Assembly (NCBI GenBank): GCA_963707555.1
Contig: CAVPQM010000003.1
Location: 1 to 64,000, forward strand
Direction: 5' to 3'
Length of the DNA: 64,000 nucleotides
From: JAFAFN01 sp963707555
GTDB lineage: Bacteria > Actinomycetota > Acidimicrobiia > Acidimicrobiales > Microtrichaceae
The notes beneath the pieces were generated by a model. It searched no databases, had not been told where the DNA came from, and was given only the letters and a program-made list of their open reading frames with translations. Of this stretch, positions 52,145-60,445 are shown piece after piece (within the stretch, counting starts at the first letter, position 1; each line of letters starts with the position of its first letter). The position numbers were made by a program, and so were the translations under genes.

Positions 52145-53239
52145 TCAGCTCGGTGCGAGCAGCACCGGCTTCACGACACGACCTTCGATCGACGCGGCCT
52201 CGGCCTCGTTGATCTGATCGAGCGGGAACTGCTCGATCAGTCGCTCGAAGGGGAACTGGCCGTCCTTCCAGAGCTCGAGCAGCCGAGGGATGAGCACGCG
52301 TGGATCGGCGTCGCCCTCGAGGATGCCCGAGGCGGTCTTGCCCACCAGCGTCGCCGCGTCGAGCACGACGTCGCCGCTCTGGATGCCGACCAGCCCGGCG
52401 TGGCCGCCCATCTTGAGCGAGCCGAGTGCCGAGAGGATCACCTGCGGGTTGCCGGTGGTGTCGAGCGCGTGGTCCGCGCCGGTCCCGGTCGCCGCGTGCA
52501 CCTGCATCACGACGTCGGCCGCGTCGCCGCGCACCACGTGTGTCGCGCCGAGCTCGGTCGCGAGCTCGAGGCGGTGCTCGTGCAGGTCGACCGCGACGAT
52601 CGTCGAGCAGCCGACGATCTTGGCGGCCATGACGGCCGCCAGGCCGACCGCACCCGCGCCGAAGACGACGATCGACGAACCGGGCTGGGCGTCGAAGGCG
52701 ACCATGACCGTGCCGGCGCCGGTCAGCAGGCCGCACCCGAGCGGGCCGAGCAGCTCGAGGGGCGCGTCGCGGTCGACGACCACGACGTTGCGTGCCGTCG
52801 CGATCGCGTGCGTCGCGAACGACGACTGGCCGAACCAGCGTGACGCGACCTCGGCGCCGTCCGCGTCGGTGGCGCCGGTCGAGAAGTCGAGTCGGCGACC
52901 GGTCAGGTTCCGCATGAGCATGGTCTCGCAGTACGGCGGGCGACCCGCGAGGCAGGCGGCACACTCGCCGCAGAAGTCGAACGACATCACGACGTGGTCG
53001 CCGACCTCGATGCCCTCGACGTCCGCGCCGACCGCTTCGACGATGCCGGAGCCCTCGTGGCCGACGACGATCGGCGGCGGCGAGAACGACACCGGCGAGC
53101 GGGGCATGACGTCGGTGTGGCACATGCCGGTCGCGACGACCCGCACCAGCACCTCATCGGCGAGGGGGTCGGCGAGCTCGAGCTCCTCGAGCTCGTAGCG
53201 GCCCTCCGGGTCTCGAAGTACGGCAGCGGTGATCTTCAT
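52145..53239 (-). CDS. zinc-dependent alcohol dehydrogenase (MDR)
   Basis: This 364-aa MDR dehydrogenase has catalytic Zn ligands Cys40 (GMCHTD), His61 (GHEGSG) and Cys in GPLGCG; structural Zn ligands Cys90, 93, 96 and 104; and NAD motif GAGAVGLAAV. It is a paralogue of the enzyme at 7668 with the same aryl-alcohol pattern. Its ATG overlaps the stop of the flavoprotein gene upstream (ATGA), so they form an operon. The stop is 3 bases from the 50-bp palindrome. Confidence 0.93.
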   Translation of the reverse strand: MKITAAVLRDPEGRYELEELELADPLADEVLVRVVATGMCHTDVMPRSPVSFSPPPIVVGHEGSGIVEAVGADVEGIEVGDHVVMSFDFCGECAACLAGRPPYCETMLMRNLTGRRLDFSTGATDADGAEVASRWFGQSSFATHAIATARNVVVVDRDAPLELLGPLGCGLLTGAGTVMVAFDAQPGSSIVVFGAGAVGLAAVMAAKIVGCSTIVAVDLHEHRLELATELGATHVVRGDAADVVMQVHAATGTGADHALDTTGNPQVILSALGSLKMGGHAGLVGIQSGDVVLDAATLVGKTASGILEGDADPRVLIPRLLELWKDGQFPFERLIEQFPLDQINEAEAASIEGRVVKPVLLAPS

Positions 53240-53805
53240 GCCGGCAGCATGTCATGGTCGACCCAGCGCTCGCCGCGCTGGTCGCTGACGATGTTGATCG
53301 CGACGCGTGCGCCGTCGCCGGCGGTCACGATCGTGTGCACGCTGACGCCGCCCGCGGTGCCCGCGGCCCAGATGTGGGCCACGTTCGAGCGTCCGTCCGC
53401 GTCGACGTCGACGACCGACGCGATGCGCGGTTCGGTGCCCTCTCTGGTGGTGACACCGGCGGTCTCGGCGAGCGACGGGTTCACTCCGACGGCGAGCAGC
53501 ACGTCCTTGGCCTCGAGGCGTTCGCCGTCGTCGGTCGCGACGGCGACGCCCTCGTCGCCGGGGACGAGCTCGGTCACCGAACCTTCCAGCCATTCGGCGC
53601 CGGCGGACTCGGCATGACGGCGCCCGAGCTCGACCAGGTCCGGTCCGCTCACCCCGTCGGGGAAGCCCAGATGGTTGTTCACCATGGCCCGTCGGGTGAT
53701 GCCCTTGTCGGCGTCGACCACGAGGGTGCGGAGCCCGGCACGGGCGGCGAACAGTGCAGCGGAGGCGCCGGCGGGACCGCCGCCGACGATGATCAGGTCG
53801 TACAT
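53236..53805 (-). CDS. single-domain FAD-dependent oxidoreductase (thioredoxin-reductase-like)
   Basis: This 189-aa protein begins with the FAD Rossmann motif MYDLIIVGGGPAGASAALFA and ends with the second FAD motif ASVVDVDADGRSNVAHIWAA. The NADPH domain between them, present in thioredoxin reductases (about 310 aa), and the CxxC pair are absent, so it is a short FAD-only form. TAGGGT lies 6 bases before the ATG. It is coupled to the alcohol dehydrogenase by ATGA. The partner reductase is unknown. Confidence 0.8.
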   Translation of the reverse strand: MYDLIIVGGGPAGASAALFAARAGLRTLVVDADKGITRRAMVNNHLGFPDGVSGPDLVELGRRHAESAGAEWLEGSVTELVPGDEGVAVATDDGERLEAKDVLLAVGVNPSLAETAGVTTREGTEPRIASVVDVDADGRSNVAHIWAAGTAGGVSVHTIVTAGDGARVAINIVSDQRGERWVDHDMLPA

Positions 53806-53828
53806 GGTCGGACCCTAACCGCGGTGGG

Positions 53829-55009
53829 TCAGCTGTCGATGTCGGCCTCGGTGGTCGTCGAGTGGCGCCAGTACGCGACGAGGGACACCTCGCCGCGGTC
53901 GAGTCCACGCTCGTCGCGGACGTGGCGACGCACGGCGGTCATCGTCCGGCTCTCGCCACCACCCCAGACGTAGGTCGGGCGGTCGAAGGGCGGGAGCTGC
54001 CGTGCCGCTGTCCGCGAGCAGCGACGTGGTGCCGGCCTCGGCGCCGTCGCGGTGCAGCCAGGTCACGGTCACTCCGTCGCGTTCGGGCAGATCCTGGTGC
54101 TCGTCGGCGCTCGCCACCTCGGCGAGCACGTGCGCGGTGGCACCCTCGGGCAGCTGTTCGATGATCACCGCGACCGCCGGCAGCCCGGTCTCGTCGGCGA
54201 CGAGCACCCAGTGCTCGGTGCCCTCGGGCGGCTCGTAGGCGGTGCGCGGTCCCCACAGCGCGACGGTGTCGCCGACCGCGGCGCGGGCCGCCCAGCGCGA
54301 CGCATGTCCTCCCGTGTGGGAGCCGCCGGCAGCGCCGTCGTCGTCGTGCAGCACCATGAGCACGTCCATCTCGGCGACCTCGGGACGCCAGCGTCGCAGC
54401 GTGTAGTACGCCCCGACCGGCTGCTCCTCCTCGGGCATCCGGGCGTACGCCTCCCACGAGAACGACTGGTCGACGCTCAGCTCGGTGCGACCGGGCGGCG
54501 GCAGGAGCAGGTAGAGGAACGTGTCGGGCCCGGCGGGTTCGAACGTGGTCAGGTCGCCGCCCGCCGAAGGTCACCATCCGCAGGTGCGGATGCACGTCCT
54601 CGACGGCGACGACCTGGGTCACGAAGGTGCGCAGCGACGACAGCGCCTCGACCTCACGATCGCCGCTGGTCTGCTCGGCGTCGTCGCCGGCGACCTCACG
54701 AGCCTTGGTCACCAGGTCGAGCAGCGCCATCGTGATGTCCTCTGAGTGCTCGAGCTCGCGATCGAAGTCGATCCGCACGACGTGGTCGCCGTCGGTGTCG
54801 GTCGCGATCGCGTCGACTCCCAGCGGGTCGAGCCCGGTGAGCACGACCTGGGTGGCCTCGGTGCGCTCGCTCAGCGCGCGGCCCACCATGACCAGCGCGT
54901 CGCCGAAGTCGCCGTTCATGTGGTCGAGGAACTCCTCGCCGTTCTCGGCCATCCACGCAGCGACGGGGTGGAGTGCTTCGGACGAACCGGATGCGGGGGA
55001 GGACGACAT
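53829..55009 (-). CDS. DUF2470 plus siderophore-interacting protein (two frameshifts as given)
   Basis: The N-terminal about 110 residues are a DUF2470 domain (HMNGDFGDALVMVGRALSER, then TGLDPLGVDAIATD). After VTFGG the siderophore-interacting FAD domain follows in other frames (ARMPEEEQPVGAYYTLRRWR, VALWGPRTAYEPPEG, ending EADIDS). Restoring one GC at about 54560 and one at about 54006 gives 394 aa. Such proteins reduce ferric siderophores with NAD(P)H. An iron-box-like site overlaps its start. The DUF2470 fusion links it to heme or iron handling. Confidence 0.82.
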
Positions 55010-55027
55010 GGTAGGTAAACCTAACAA
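55009..55027 (-). promoter_or_regulatory. IdeR/DtxR-like iron box
   Basis: Read on the minus strand, TTAGGTTTACCTA is an imperfect palindrome matching the IdeR/DtxR consensus half TTAGGTTAG on one side and CCTA on the other. It touches the ATG of the siderophore-interacting gene. Repression by iron is inferred. Confidence 0.5.
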
Positions 55028-55069
55028 ACGGCCGGGCCGGCACGGTCGGTCGCCGGTCAGGTCGCCCGT

Positions 55070-56162
55070 TCACCCTCGGGTGAGGTCACCTCGTTCGAGG
55101 CCGTCGAGCGCGCGGTGGATCGCGTCGAGCCCCTGTTCGGCGACATCGCCGCGCCAGCCCTCGTCGTCGACGAAGAAGAAGTCGCGCACCTCGGAGCGGA
55201 TGCGCTCGCCGAGCGCCGAGGTCGGGTCGCCGTGCTGGTGCAGCCAGTTGTCGGCGCGGAAGACCGTCACGCCCTGGGTCGGGTCATGGGTGCCGAACTC
55301 CACCACGAAGGTGTTCGTCCGAAGCCCACTGCCGGCGGCCCAGGCGTCGAAGCCCGGGCCGAGCAGTCCGTGGTCGACGGGGTTCGACCGGTCCGTGCGG
55401 TAGATCCAGTCCTCGAACCAGCTCGCTCCGGCGACGGCGCCGGGCTCGTCCGCATCGGCGGTCTGGAAGACGGTCTGGCGTCCCAGCGGGCCGAGCCCGG
55501 TGTGCAGATCGAGCGCGACGGCGTCGGTCGCGCCCGACGAGCTGCTCGGACCAGATCGACTCGAGTGTCCGGCGGGACCAGCTCGCGTGCGTGCCGCCGA
55601 ACTGCACGCCACGGGGATGGGTGTACTGCCCACCGCTGATCGTCGAGAACGCCATCTGGTCGCCGACCTCGGCCCACCACACGAGCAGCTCGTCGAGGAA
55701 GGAGCGGTCGTCGGGGTCGAGCTCGGTCGGGTTCAGGATCGGGTCGATCGCCGCGTAACCGGGGTTCGTCGGCAGGTCGGGACCGTCGACGAAGTTGCGG
55801 TTCACGTCGATGTTGTCGTGGTCGACGCGGCGGCTCCATGCGTGCCCGTACGGGTTCACGGCGTGGATCAGCACCACTGCGAGTCCGGGTGCCAGCCGTT
55901 CGAGCCGGCCGGACTCGACCAACAGGTGCTGCAGGCCGCTGCCGGCATGCCCCTCGACGCCGTGCAGCCCCGACGACACCAGCACGACCGTCGACGCCTC
56001 GCCGACGGGTGCGCCGAAGCGAGCGACGTCGGTGCGCAGCTCCCCGCCGTCGGGGCCCACCCGCGGGTGCGCGACGCTCGAGATGGTCGCGCCGTGCGAC
56101 TCGGCGTCGGACAGGAACCGCGCCTGCTCGGCGCGGTGCTCTGCTGCTCGCGGGATCAACAT
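55070..56162 (-). CDS. DUF2817 M14-like metallocarboxypeptidase (frameshifted as given)
   Basis: This M14-fold protein of the DUF2817 family has SSGLHGVEGHAGSGLQHLL (Zn His and Glu), then VNPYGHAWSRRVDHDNIDVN, and in another frame DAVALDLHTGLGPLGRQTVF with the third Zn His. Restoring one GC at about 55530 gives 364 aa. It probably cuts an amide or peptide bond. It follows the amidohydrolase gene by 26 bases and is third in that operon. Confidence 0.85.
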
Positions 56163-56188
56163 CGTCGTGCTCCGTCGTGATGGTCGGG

Positions 56189-57814
56189 TCAGGTGTCGGG
56201 ACGATCGCCCGAGCCGTCGAAGAGGGTGGTGCCGCCGACGACGGTCCGCAGCACCTCGACCGCGGCGATGGCGGCAGGGGTGCACGTGGTCGGGTCGTCG
56301 GACAGCACGACCAGGTCGGCGCGGTGTCCGACGGCGAGTCGACCGAGTCGGTCCTCGGTCATGCGGGCCGCGGCGCCGCCGGTGGTGTACATCGCGAGCG
56401 CTTCGGCGCCGCTGATCGCCTGCTCCGCAGCGACGGGACGCGTGACCGCGGCGCTCATCGCCGCGAGCACGTCGGTCCGCTCGATCGGGGCGTCGGAGGA
56501 ACCGGCGATCGCGGCGCCGGCGTCGAGCAGGTCGCGGAACGGATAGACCCTCCCGACGCGCTCGCCGAGCCGGGCACCGAGCCAGCGTTGTTCGCTGTGC
56601 AGGCTGATCGGCTGCACGACCGCGGTGACGCCGAGCTCGGCGAAGCGCTCGACCGCACGGGGGGTCAGCACCGAGGCGTGCTCGACACGGTGGCGATGCG
56701 GGCCGGGGTGACGTCGGATGGCGGTCTCGAGCAGATCGAGAGCCTGGTCGTTGGCCCGATCGCCGATCGCGTGGAGGCACACCTGCAGACCCTCGACGTG
56801 TGCGTCGAGCACCCGCCGCTGCGCGACCGACTCGTCGATGGTCGACATTCCGCTCGTCGAGTGGTCGTCGCTGAAGGGATGGTGCATGCACGCGGTGCGT
56901 CCGCCGAGCGTGCCGTCGAGGAACAGCTTCACCGCGTCGACGCGGCGCCCGAGCTCGGGTCGGTGCAGGGGCGTGTCGCGTGCGTCGTGCAGGGCGTGCA
57001 GCTCGGGTGTGATCAGGATCGTCTGGATGTCGAAGGGGAGCTGCTCGACGAAGATCGACCAGGCCAGCGACTCGAGCGCGCCGGCGCCGCCACTGGGTCC
57101 CTCGGGGCTCGTCTGGCAGATGGCGCTGATCGAGGTGACGCCCTGGCGCAGCAGTCGGTCCGACCAGCTCGCGAGCCCTGCCAGCAGGTCGTCGAAGTCG
57201 GGATCGGGCAGCAGCGAGAGCAGCGGTGCGACCGCGTGCTCCCGCGCCAGGCCGGTCGGCCGACCCGATGCGTCGCGTTCGACGCGGCCGCCCGCGGGGT
57301 CGCTGCCGGGCGGTGCGAGCCCCGCCGCGACGAAGGCGCTGGTCGACCCGACGGCGTGGTGACCGTCGCGACGGATCAGGACCACGGGTCGGCCGCCGCC
57401 GGCGCGGTCGAGCTCGTCGGCGGTCGGCAGGCGCCGTTCGGCGAGCAGGTCGTCGTCGAGCTGGAACCCGATGACCGCACGGTCCTGCGGCGAGCCGGCG
57501 GACTGGTCGGCGACGGCGTCGAGCACATCCGCGATCGAACCCACGTCGTCGAGCACGAGCTGGCGCTCGAACACGCACATCACCAGTGGGTGCACGTGCG
57601 CGTCGACGAAGCCGGGGGCCAGCGTCGCAGCGCCCAGCTCGACGACCTCGTGCCCGGCGGGCAGCGCAGCGGCGCACTCGTCGTCGGAACCGACCGCGAC
57701 GATCCGGTCGCCGATCGTGGCCACCGACGTGACCCCCGCCGGAGCCGCCTCGGGCAGCAGCAGCCGCTCGGCACGGAAGCGTCGAGCAACGACCTCGGCC
57801 GCGTCAGCGCTCAT
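56189..57814 (-). CDS. amidohydrolase (YtcJ-like)
   Basis: This 541-aa metal-dependent amidohydrolase of the YtcJ group has GFVDAHVHPLVM (HxH), the carbamylated-Lys candidate in AVKLFLDGTLGGRTACMHHP, HAIGDRANDQALDLL, and Asp in IAGSSDAPIERTD. It cleaves an amide or related bond. Its start overlaps the stop of the enolase-family gene (ATGA), so the two enzymes are made together. Confidence 0.92.
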   Translation of the reverse strand: MSADAAEVVARRFRAERLLLPEAAPAGVTSVATIGDRIVAVGSDDECAAALPAGHEVVELGAATLAPGFVDAHVHPLVMCVFERQLVLDDVGSIADVLDAVADQSAGSPQDRAVIGFQLDDDLLAERRLPTADELDRAGGGRPVVLIRRDGHHAVGSTSAFVAAGLAPPGSDPAGGRVERDASGRPTGLAREHAVAPLLSLLPDPDFDDLLAGLASWSDRLLRQGVTSISAICQTSPEGPSGGAGALESLAWSIFVEQLPFDIQTILITPELHALHDARDTPLHRPELGRRVDAVKLFLDGTLGGRTACMHHPFSDDHSTSGMSTIDESVAQRRVLDAHVEGLQVCLHAIGDRANDQALDLLETAIRRHPGPHRHRVEHASVLTPRAVERFAELGVTAVVQPISLHSEQRWLGARLGERVGRVYPFRDLLDAGAAIAGSSDAPIERTDVLAAMSAAVTRPVAAEQAISGAEALAMYTTGGAAARMTEDRLGRLAVGHRADLVVLSDDPTTCTPAAIAAVEVLRTVVGGTTLFDGSGDRPDT

Positions 57815-59001
57815 GTCGACAGCCGCACCGGCTCGGCGACCAGGTGGTCGTCGAGCGCGTCGCGGTCGATCTCGACACCGAGCCCGGGGCCGGTGGGCAC
57901 GTGGATGTGGCCGTCCGCGACGACGCAGCGGTCGTGCACCAGGTGCTCCTCGAACATGACGTCGCCGGCGAGCTCGACCGCATGGCCCAGGCGATCGGCG
58001 CGTGCCGCCGCGATGTGCACGTGGGCCGCGGTGCCGAGCCCGAGTGGCTGGTTGTGGATGATCGTGCCCATCCCACGAGCTGCCGCGTAATCGATCGCCC
58101 GCAGCGCGCCGGTGATGCCGCCCGGACGTTCGGTGTTGATGCCGACGACGCCGCAGCCACCCGCCTCGATCAGTGCCACCAGGTCACCCATCGAGAAGAA
58201 GCTCTCGTGCAGGAAGATCGGCACGTCGACGCGGCGAGCGAGCTCGGTCATGCCGATCAGGTCGCCGAAGGGGAGCGGCTGCTCGGCGCCGTCGATGCCG
58301 AACGGCTCGATCATCCGGATCGCCCGCACCGCTCCGGGCATGTCGTAGGCCTGGTTGTAGTCGACGCGGATCCGCAGCTGATCGCCGCAGCGCTCACGCA
58401 CCGCCGCGATCCGGTCGCGGTCCTCGTGGGCGCCGGTGCCCAACTTGATCCGGACCGTGCCGTACCCGGCGCGCCGGTACCCGTCGCAGAGCGACGCGAC
58501 GTCGTCGGGCGGTGACAGCGGGACCAACCCGCACAGCGGGATCCGGTCGACCGACGTGCCGCCGATCAGGTCGTGCACCGGGCGGCCGATCTGCCGTGCC
58601 GCGAGGTCGTGGCAGGCGATGTCGAGCAGTCCCTTGGCCATCTCGTTGCGGGCCACGTTGCGGTCGAGGCGGGCGGCGAGCGCCTGCACCGAGGCCGGGT
58701 CCGCGCCGAGCAGGTACTTCCCCAGGTGGTGCTCGATCGCCGAGGCCATGTCCAGGTTCGACACGCCGCTCTCGGGCAGCCACACGTAGCTCTCGCCCCA
58801 GCCCTCGTTGCCCTCGCCGTCGACCAGCCGGCAGAACAGGAAGTCCGCGTCGAGCCAGGGCTCCTCGGTCGGGATGGCCATGCCCAGGCCGTTGTCGCTC
58901 TCGGCCATCGCACCCCGGGCGAGCGACGACAGCGGCACCCTGACGGGGAACAGCTCCACGCTCCTGATCAGGCGCTCCGAGGGCTGTACTGAACGTTCCA
59001 T
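57811..59001 (-). CDS. enolase-superfamily enzyme (mandelate racemase/MLE type)
   Basis: This 396-aa barrel enzyme has metal ligands Asp in RVDYNQAYD, Glu in AEQPLPFGD and a third in HESFFS, with a general-base Lys in VRIKLGTG and further residues in GINTERPGG and HNQPLGLG. It would abstract a proton next to a carboxylate, as racemases, epimerases or dehydratases do. ATG 59001 is chosen because the -10 (TACTCT on the minus strand) starts the mRNA just before it; ATG 59013 is the alternative. It is first in a three-gene operon. Confidence 0.85.
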   Translation of the reverse strand: MERSVQPSERLIRSVELFPVRVPLSSLARGAMAESDNGLGMAIPTEEPWLDADFLFCRLVDGEGNEGWGESYVWLPESGVSNLDMASAIEHHLGKYLLGADPASVQALAARLDRNVARNEMAKGLLDIACHDLAARQIGRPVHDLIGGTSVDRIPLCGLVPLSPPDDVASLCDGYRRAGYGTVRIKLGTGAHEDRDRIAAVRERCGDQLRIRVDYNQAYDMPGAVRAIRMIEPFGIDGAEQPLPFGDLIGMTELARRVDVPIFLHESFFSMGDLVALIEAGGCGVVGINTERPGGITGALRAIDYAAARGMGTIIHNQPLGLGTAAHVHIAAARADRLGHAVELAGDVMFEEHLVHDRCVVADGHIHVPTGPGLGVEIDRDALDDHLVAEPVRLST

Positions 59002-59024
59002 CGACTGAACCATAGAGTACGGCG
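58991..59024. promoter_or_regulatory. divergent promoter of the enolase operon and rpiR
   Basis: GAACGTTC (58991-58998) is a perfect palindrome, and CTGAAC repeats at 58989-58994 and 59005-59010. TAGAGT (59013-59018) lies 6 bases before the rpiR ATG on the plus strand; TACTCT serves the minus strand. The sites overlap, so RpiR binding could control both genes. Confidence 0.5.
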
Positions 59025-59894
59025 ATGCCCAGAACCCCCGGCACACGATCCGCACACGACGAGCGCTCCATCTCGGCCCGGCTCGCCGCGGCTCGGCTGA
59101 CGCCGGCGCTCGCGAAGGTCGCGGACCTGCTGCTCTCGGATCCCGAGGCGGTCGCGTTCGGCACGGTCGCGTCCGTCGCCGAGCAGGGCGGGACCAGCTC
59201 GCCGAGCGTCGTGCGGCTCGCCCACCTGCTCGGCTTCGACGGGTTCGCCGAGCTGCGCGACGTGGCACGTCGCGAGCTGTCGATGCGCCTCGCCACCGAT
59301 GTCGTGCGTGCCAGGGTGCCGCTCGAGGGCGACCCGATCGAGCGTCACCGGTCCGTGGAGCACGCCAACATCGACGCGACCCTCGACGCCGTCGACTCCG
59401 GAACCCTGGCCGCGGTGCTCGACGTGCTCGAGCAGACCCGCAAGATCTGGGTGCTGCCCAGCAGCCAGACCGTCGGCGTCGCGATCCGCTGCGTCGACCA
59501 GCTGCGCATCCTCGGGTCGTCCGCCGAGCTGCTCGACGGTTCGGAGTTCCGGCTCATGTCGTCGCTCACCGGACTGCGTCGCGACGACGTGCTGTTGAGC
59601 ATGGACGTGCCACGTCACGAACACGCGTTGGTGCGCATCCAGCGACACGGCGTCGAGCTGGGCGCACTGCCCGTCGTGCTCACCGGTCCGCCCTCGTCGG
59701 GGCTCGACCACCGGGGCGGTCACGTGCTGGGGTTCGCGACCTCGTCGGCCGGCGCGTTCGACTCGCTCGTCGGGCTGACCGTGCTGGTGTCGCTGCTCGT
59801 CGACGAGCTCACCGCACGTCGACGCGGCGACGTCACGGAACGACTCGTGGACCTCGAGCGCACGTGGACCGGTGCCGGTCTCTTCGAGACCTGA
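59025..59894 (+). CDS. MurR/RpiR-family regulator
   Basis: This 289-aa regulator has an N-terminal HTH_6 (RLTPALAKVADLLLSDPEAV, then SSPSVVRLAHLLGFDGFAEL) and a C-terminal SIS sugar-phosphate domain (LEQTRKIWVLPSSQTVGVAI). RpiR proteins sense phosphosugars, so the divergent enolase/amidohydrolase/DUF2817 operon may process an amino-sugar or muropeptide-related compound; this is inference. It is probably leaderless. Confidence 0.92.
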   Translation: MPRTPGTRSAHDERSISARLAAARLTPALAKVADLLLSDPEAVAFGTVASVAEQGGTSSPSVVRLAHLLGFDGFAELRDVARRELSMRLATDVVRARVPLEGDPIERHRSVEHANIDATLDAVDSGTLAAVLDVLEQTRKIWVLPSSQTVGVAIRCVDQLRILGSSAELLDGSEFRLMSSLTGLRRDDVLLSMDVPRHEHALVRIQRHGVELGALPVVLTGPPSSGLDHRGGHVLGFATSSAGAFDSLVGLTVLVSLLVDELTARRRGDVTERLVDLERTWTGAGLFET

Positions 59895-59912
59895 CCGACC
59901 GCCCCCGGGGGA

Positions 59913-60368
59913 TCAGGTGACGAGCACGTTCGGACGGTCGAAGCCCTCGGCCTCGGCGAGCGCGTAGTACGCCTCGAGGGTGCCCGGGCCGTCGAAGACG
60001 GATTCGATGTCGCCCTCGGCGTCGAGGTTCAGGTTCACGCCGTACATCTGGAACCACACGTGGGTGTCGTCCTCGATGCACTCCAGGGTGTGCACCGACC
60101 CGGCGGGCTCGAAGAGGAACGATCCCGCACGGTTCACGTAGTCGTACTCGCGGTACTTCCACGCGCCGCGGGTCGTGTAGGCGTACACCGGCCCGGTGTG
60201 GCGATGGGTCTGGATGGCGTAGTTCCGCTGGAAGATGTTCTCGACGATCCAGAGGCCCTCGGCCACGTCGACCTGGATCACCTTCAGCTTGTTGCCGCCG
60301 CCGATCTCCACGAACGGCAGCTCGTCGGCTCCCCGGTGCACTGCTGCTCTGTGGAGTGATACGGCCAT
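59913..60368 (-). CDS. cupin dioxygenase (dihydroxyacetophenone dioxygenase-like)
   Basis: This 151-aa cupin has AIQTHRHTGPVYAYTTRGAW, then EYDYVNRAGSFLFEPAGSVH, the three-His pattern of the 2,4'-dihydroxyacetophenone dioxygenase/acetylacetone-cleaving group of Fe(II) or Zn enzymes. ATG 60368 follows GGGGGACGTC. It faces the DapB-like gene across 77 bp. It may cleave a C-C bond of a small ketone. Confidence 0.82.
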   Translation of the reverse strand: MAVSLHRAAVHRGADELPFVEIGGGNKLKVIQVDVAEGLWIVENIFQRNYAIQTHRHTGPVYAYTTRGAWKYREYDYVNRAGSFLFEPAGSVHTLECIEDDTHVWFQMYGVNLNLDAEGDIESVFDGPGTLEAYYALAEAEGFDRPNVLVT

Positions 60369-60445
60369 GTCGACGTCCCCCTGGTGCTCGACGGTCGAGT
60401 TTCGCTGGCAGGCTATCGGTGGACACGAGGCCGAGGGGGCAGCCG

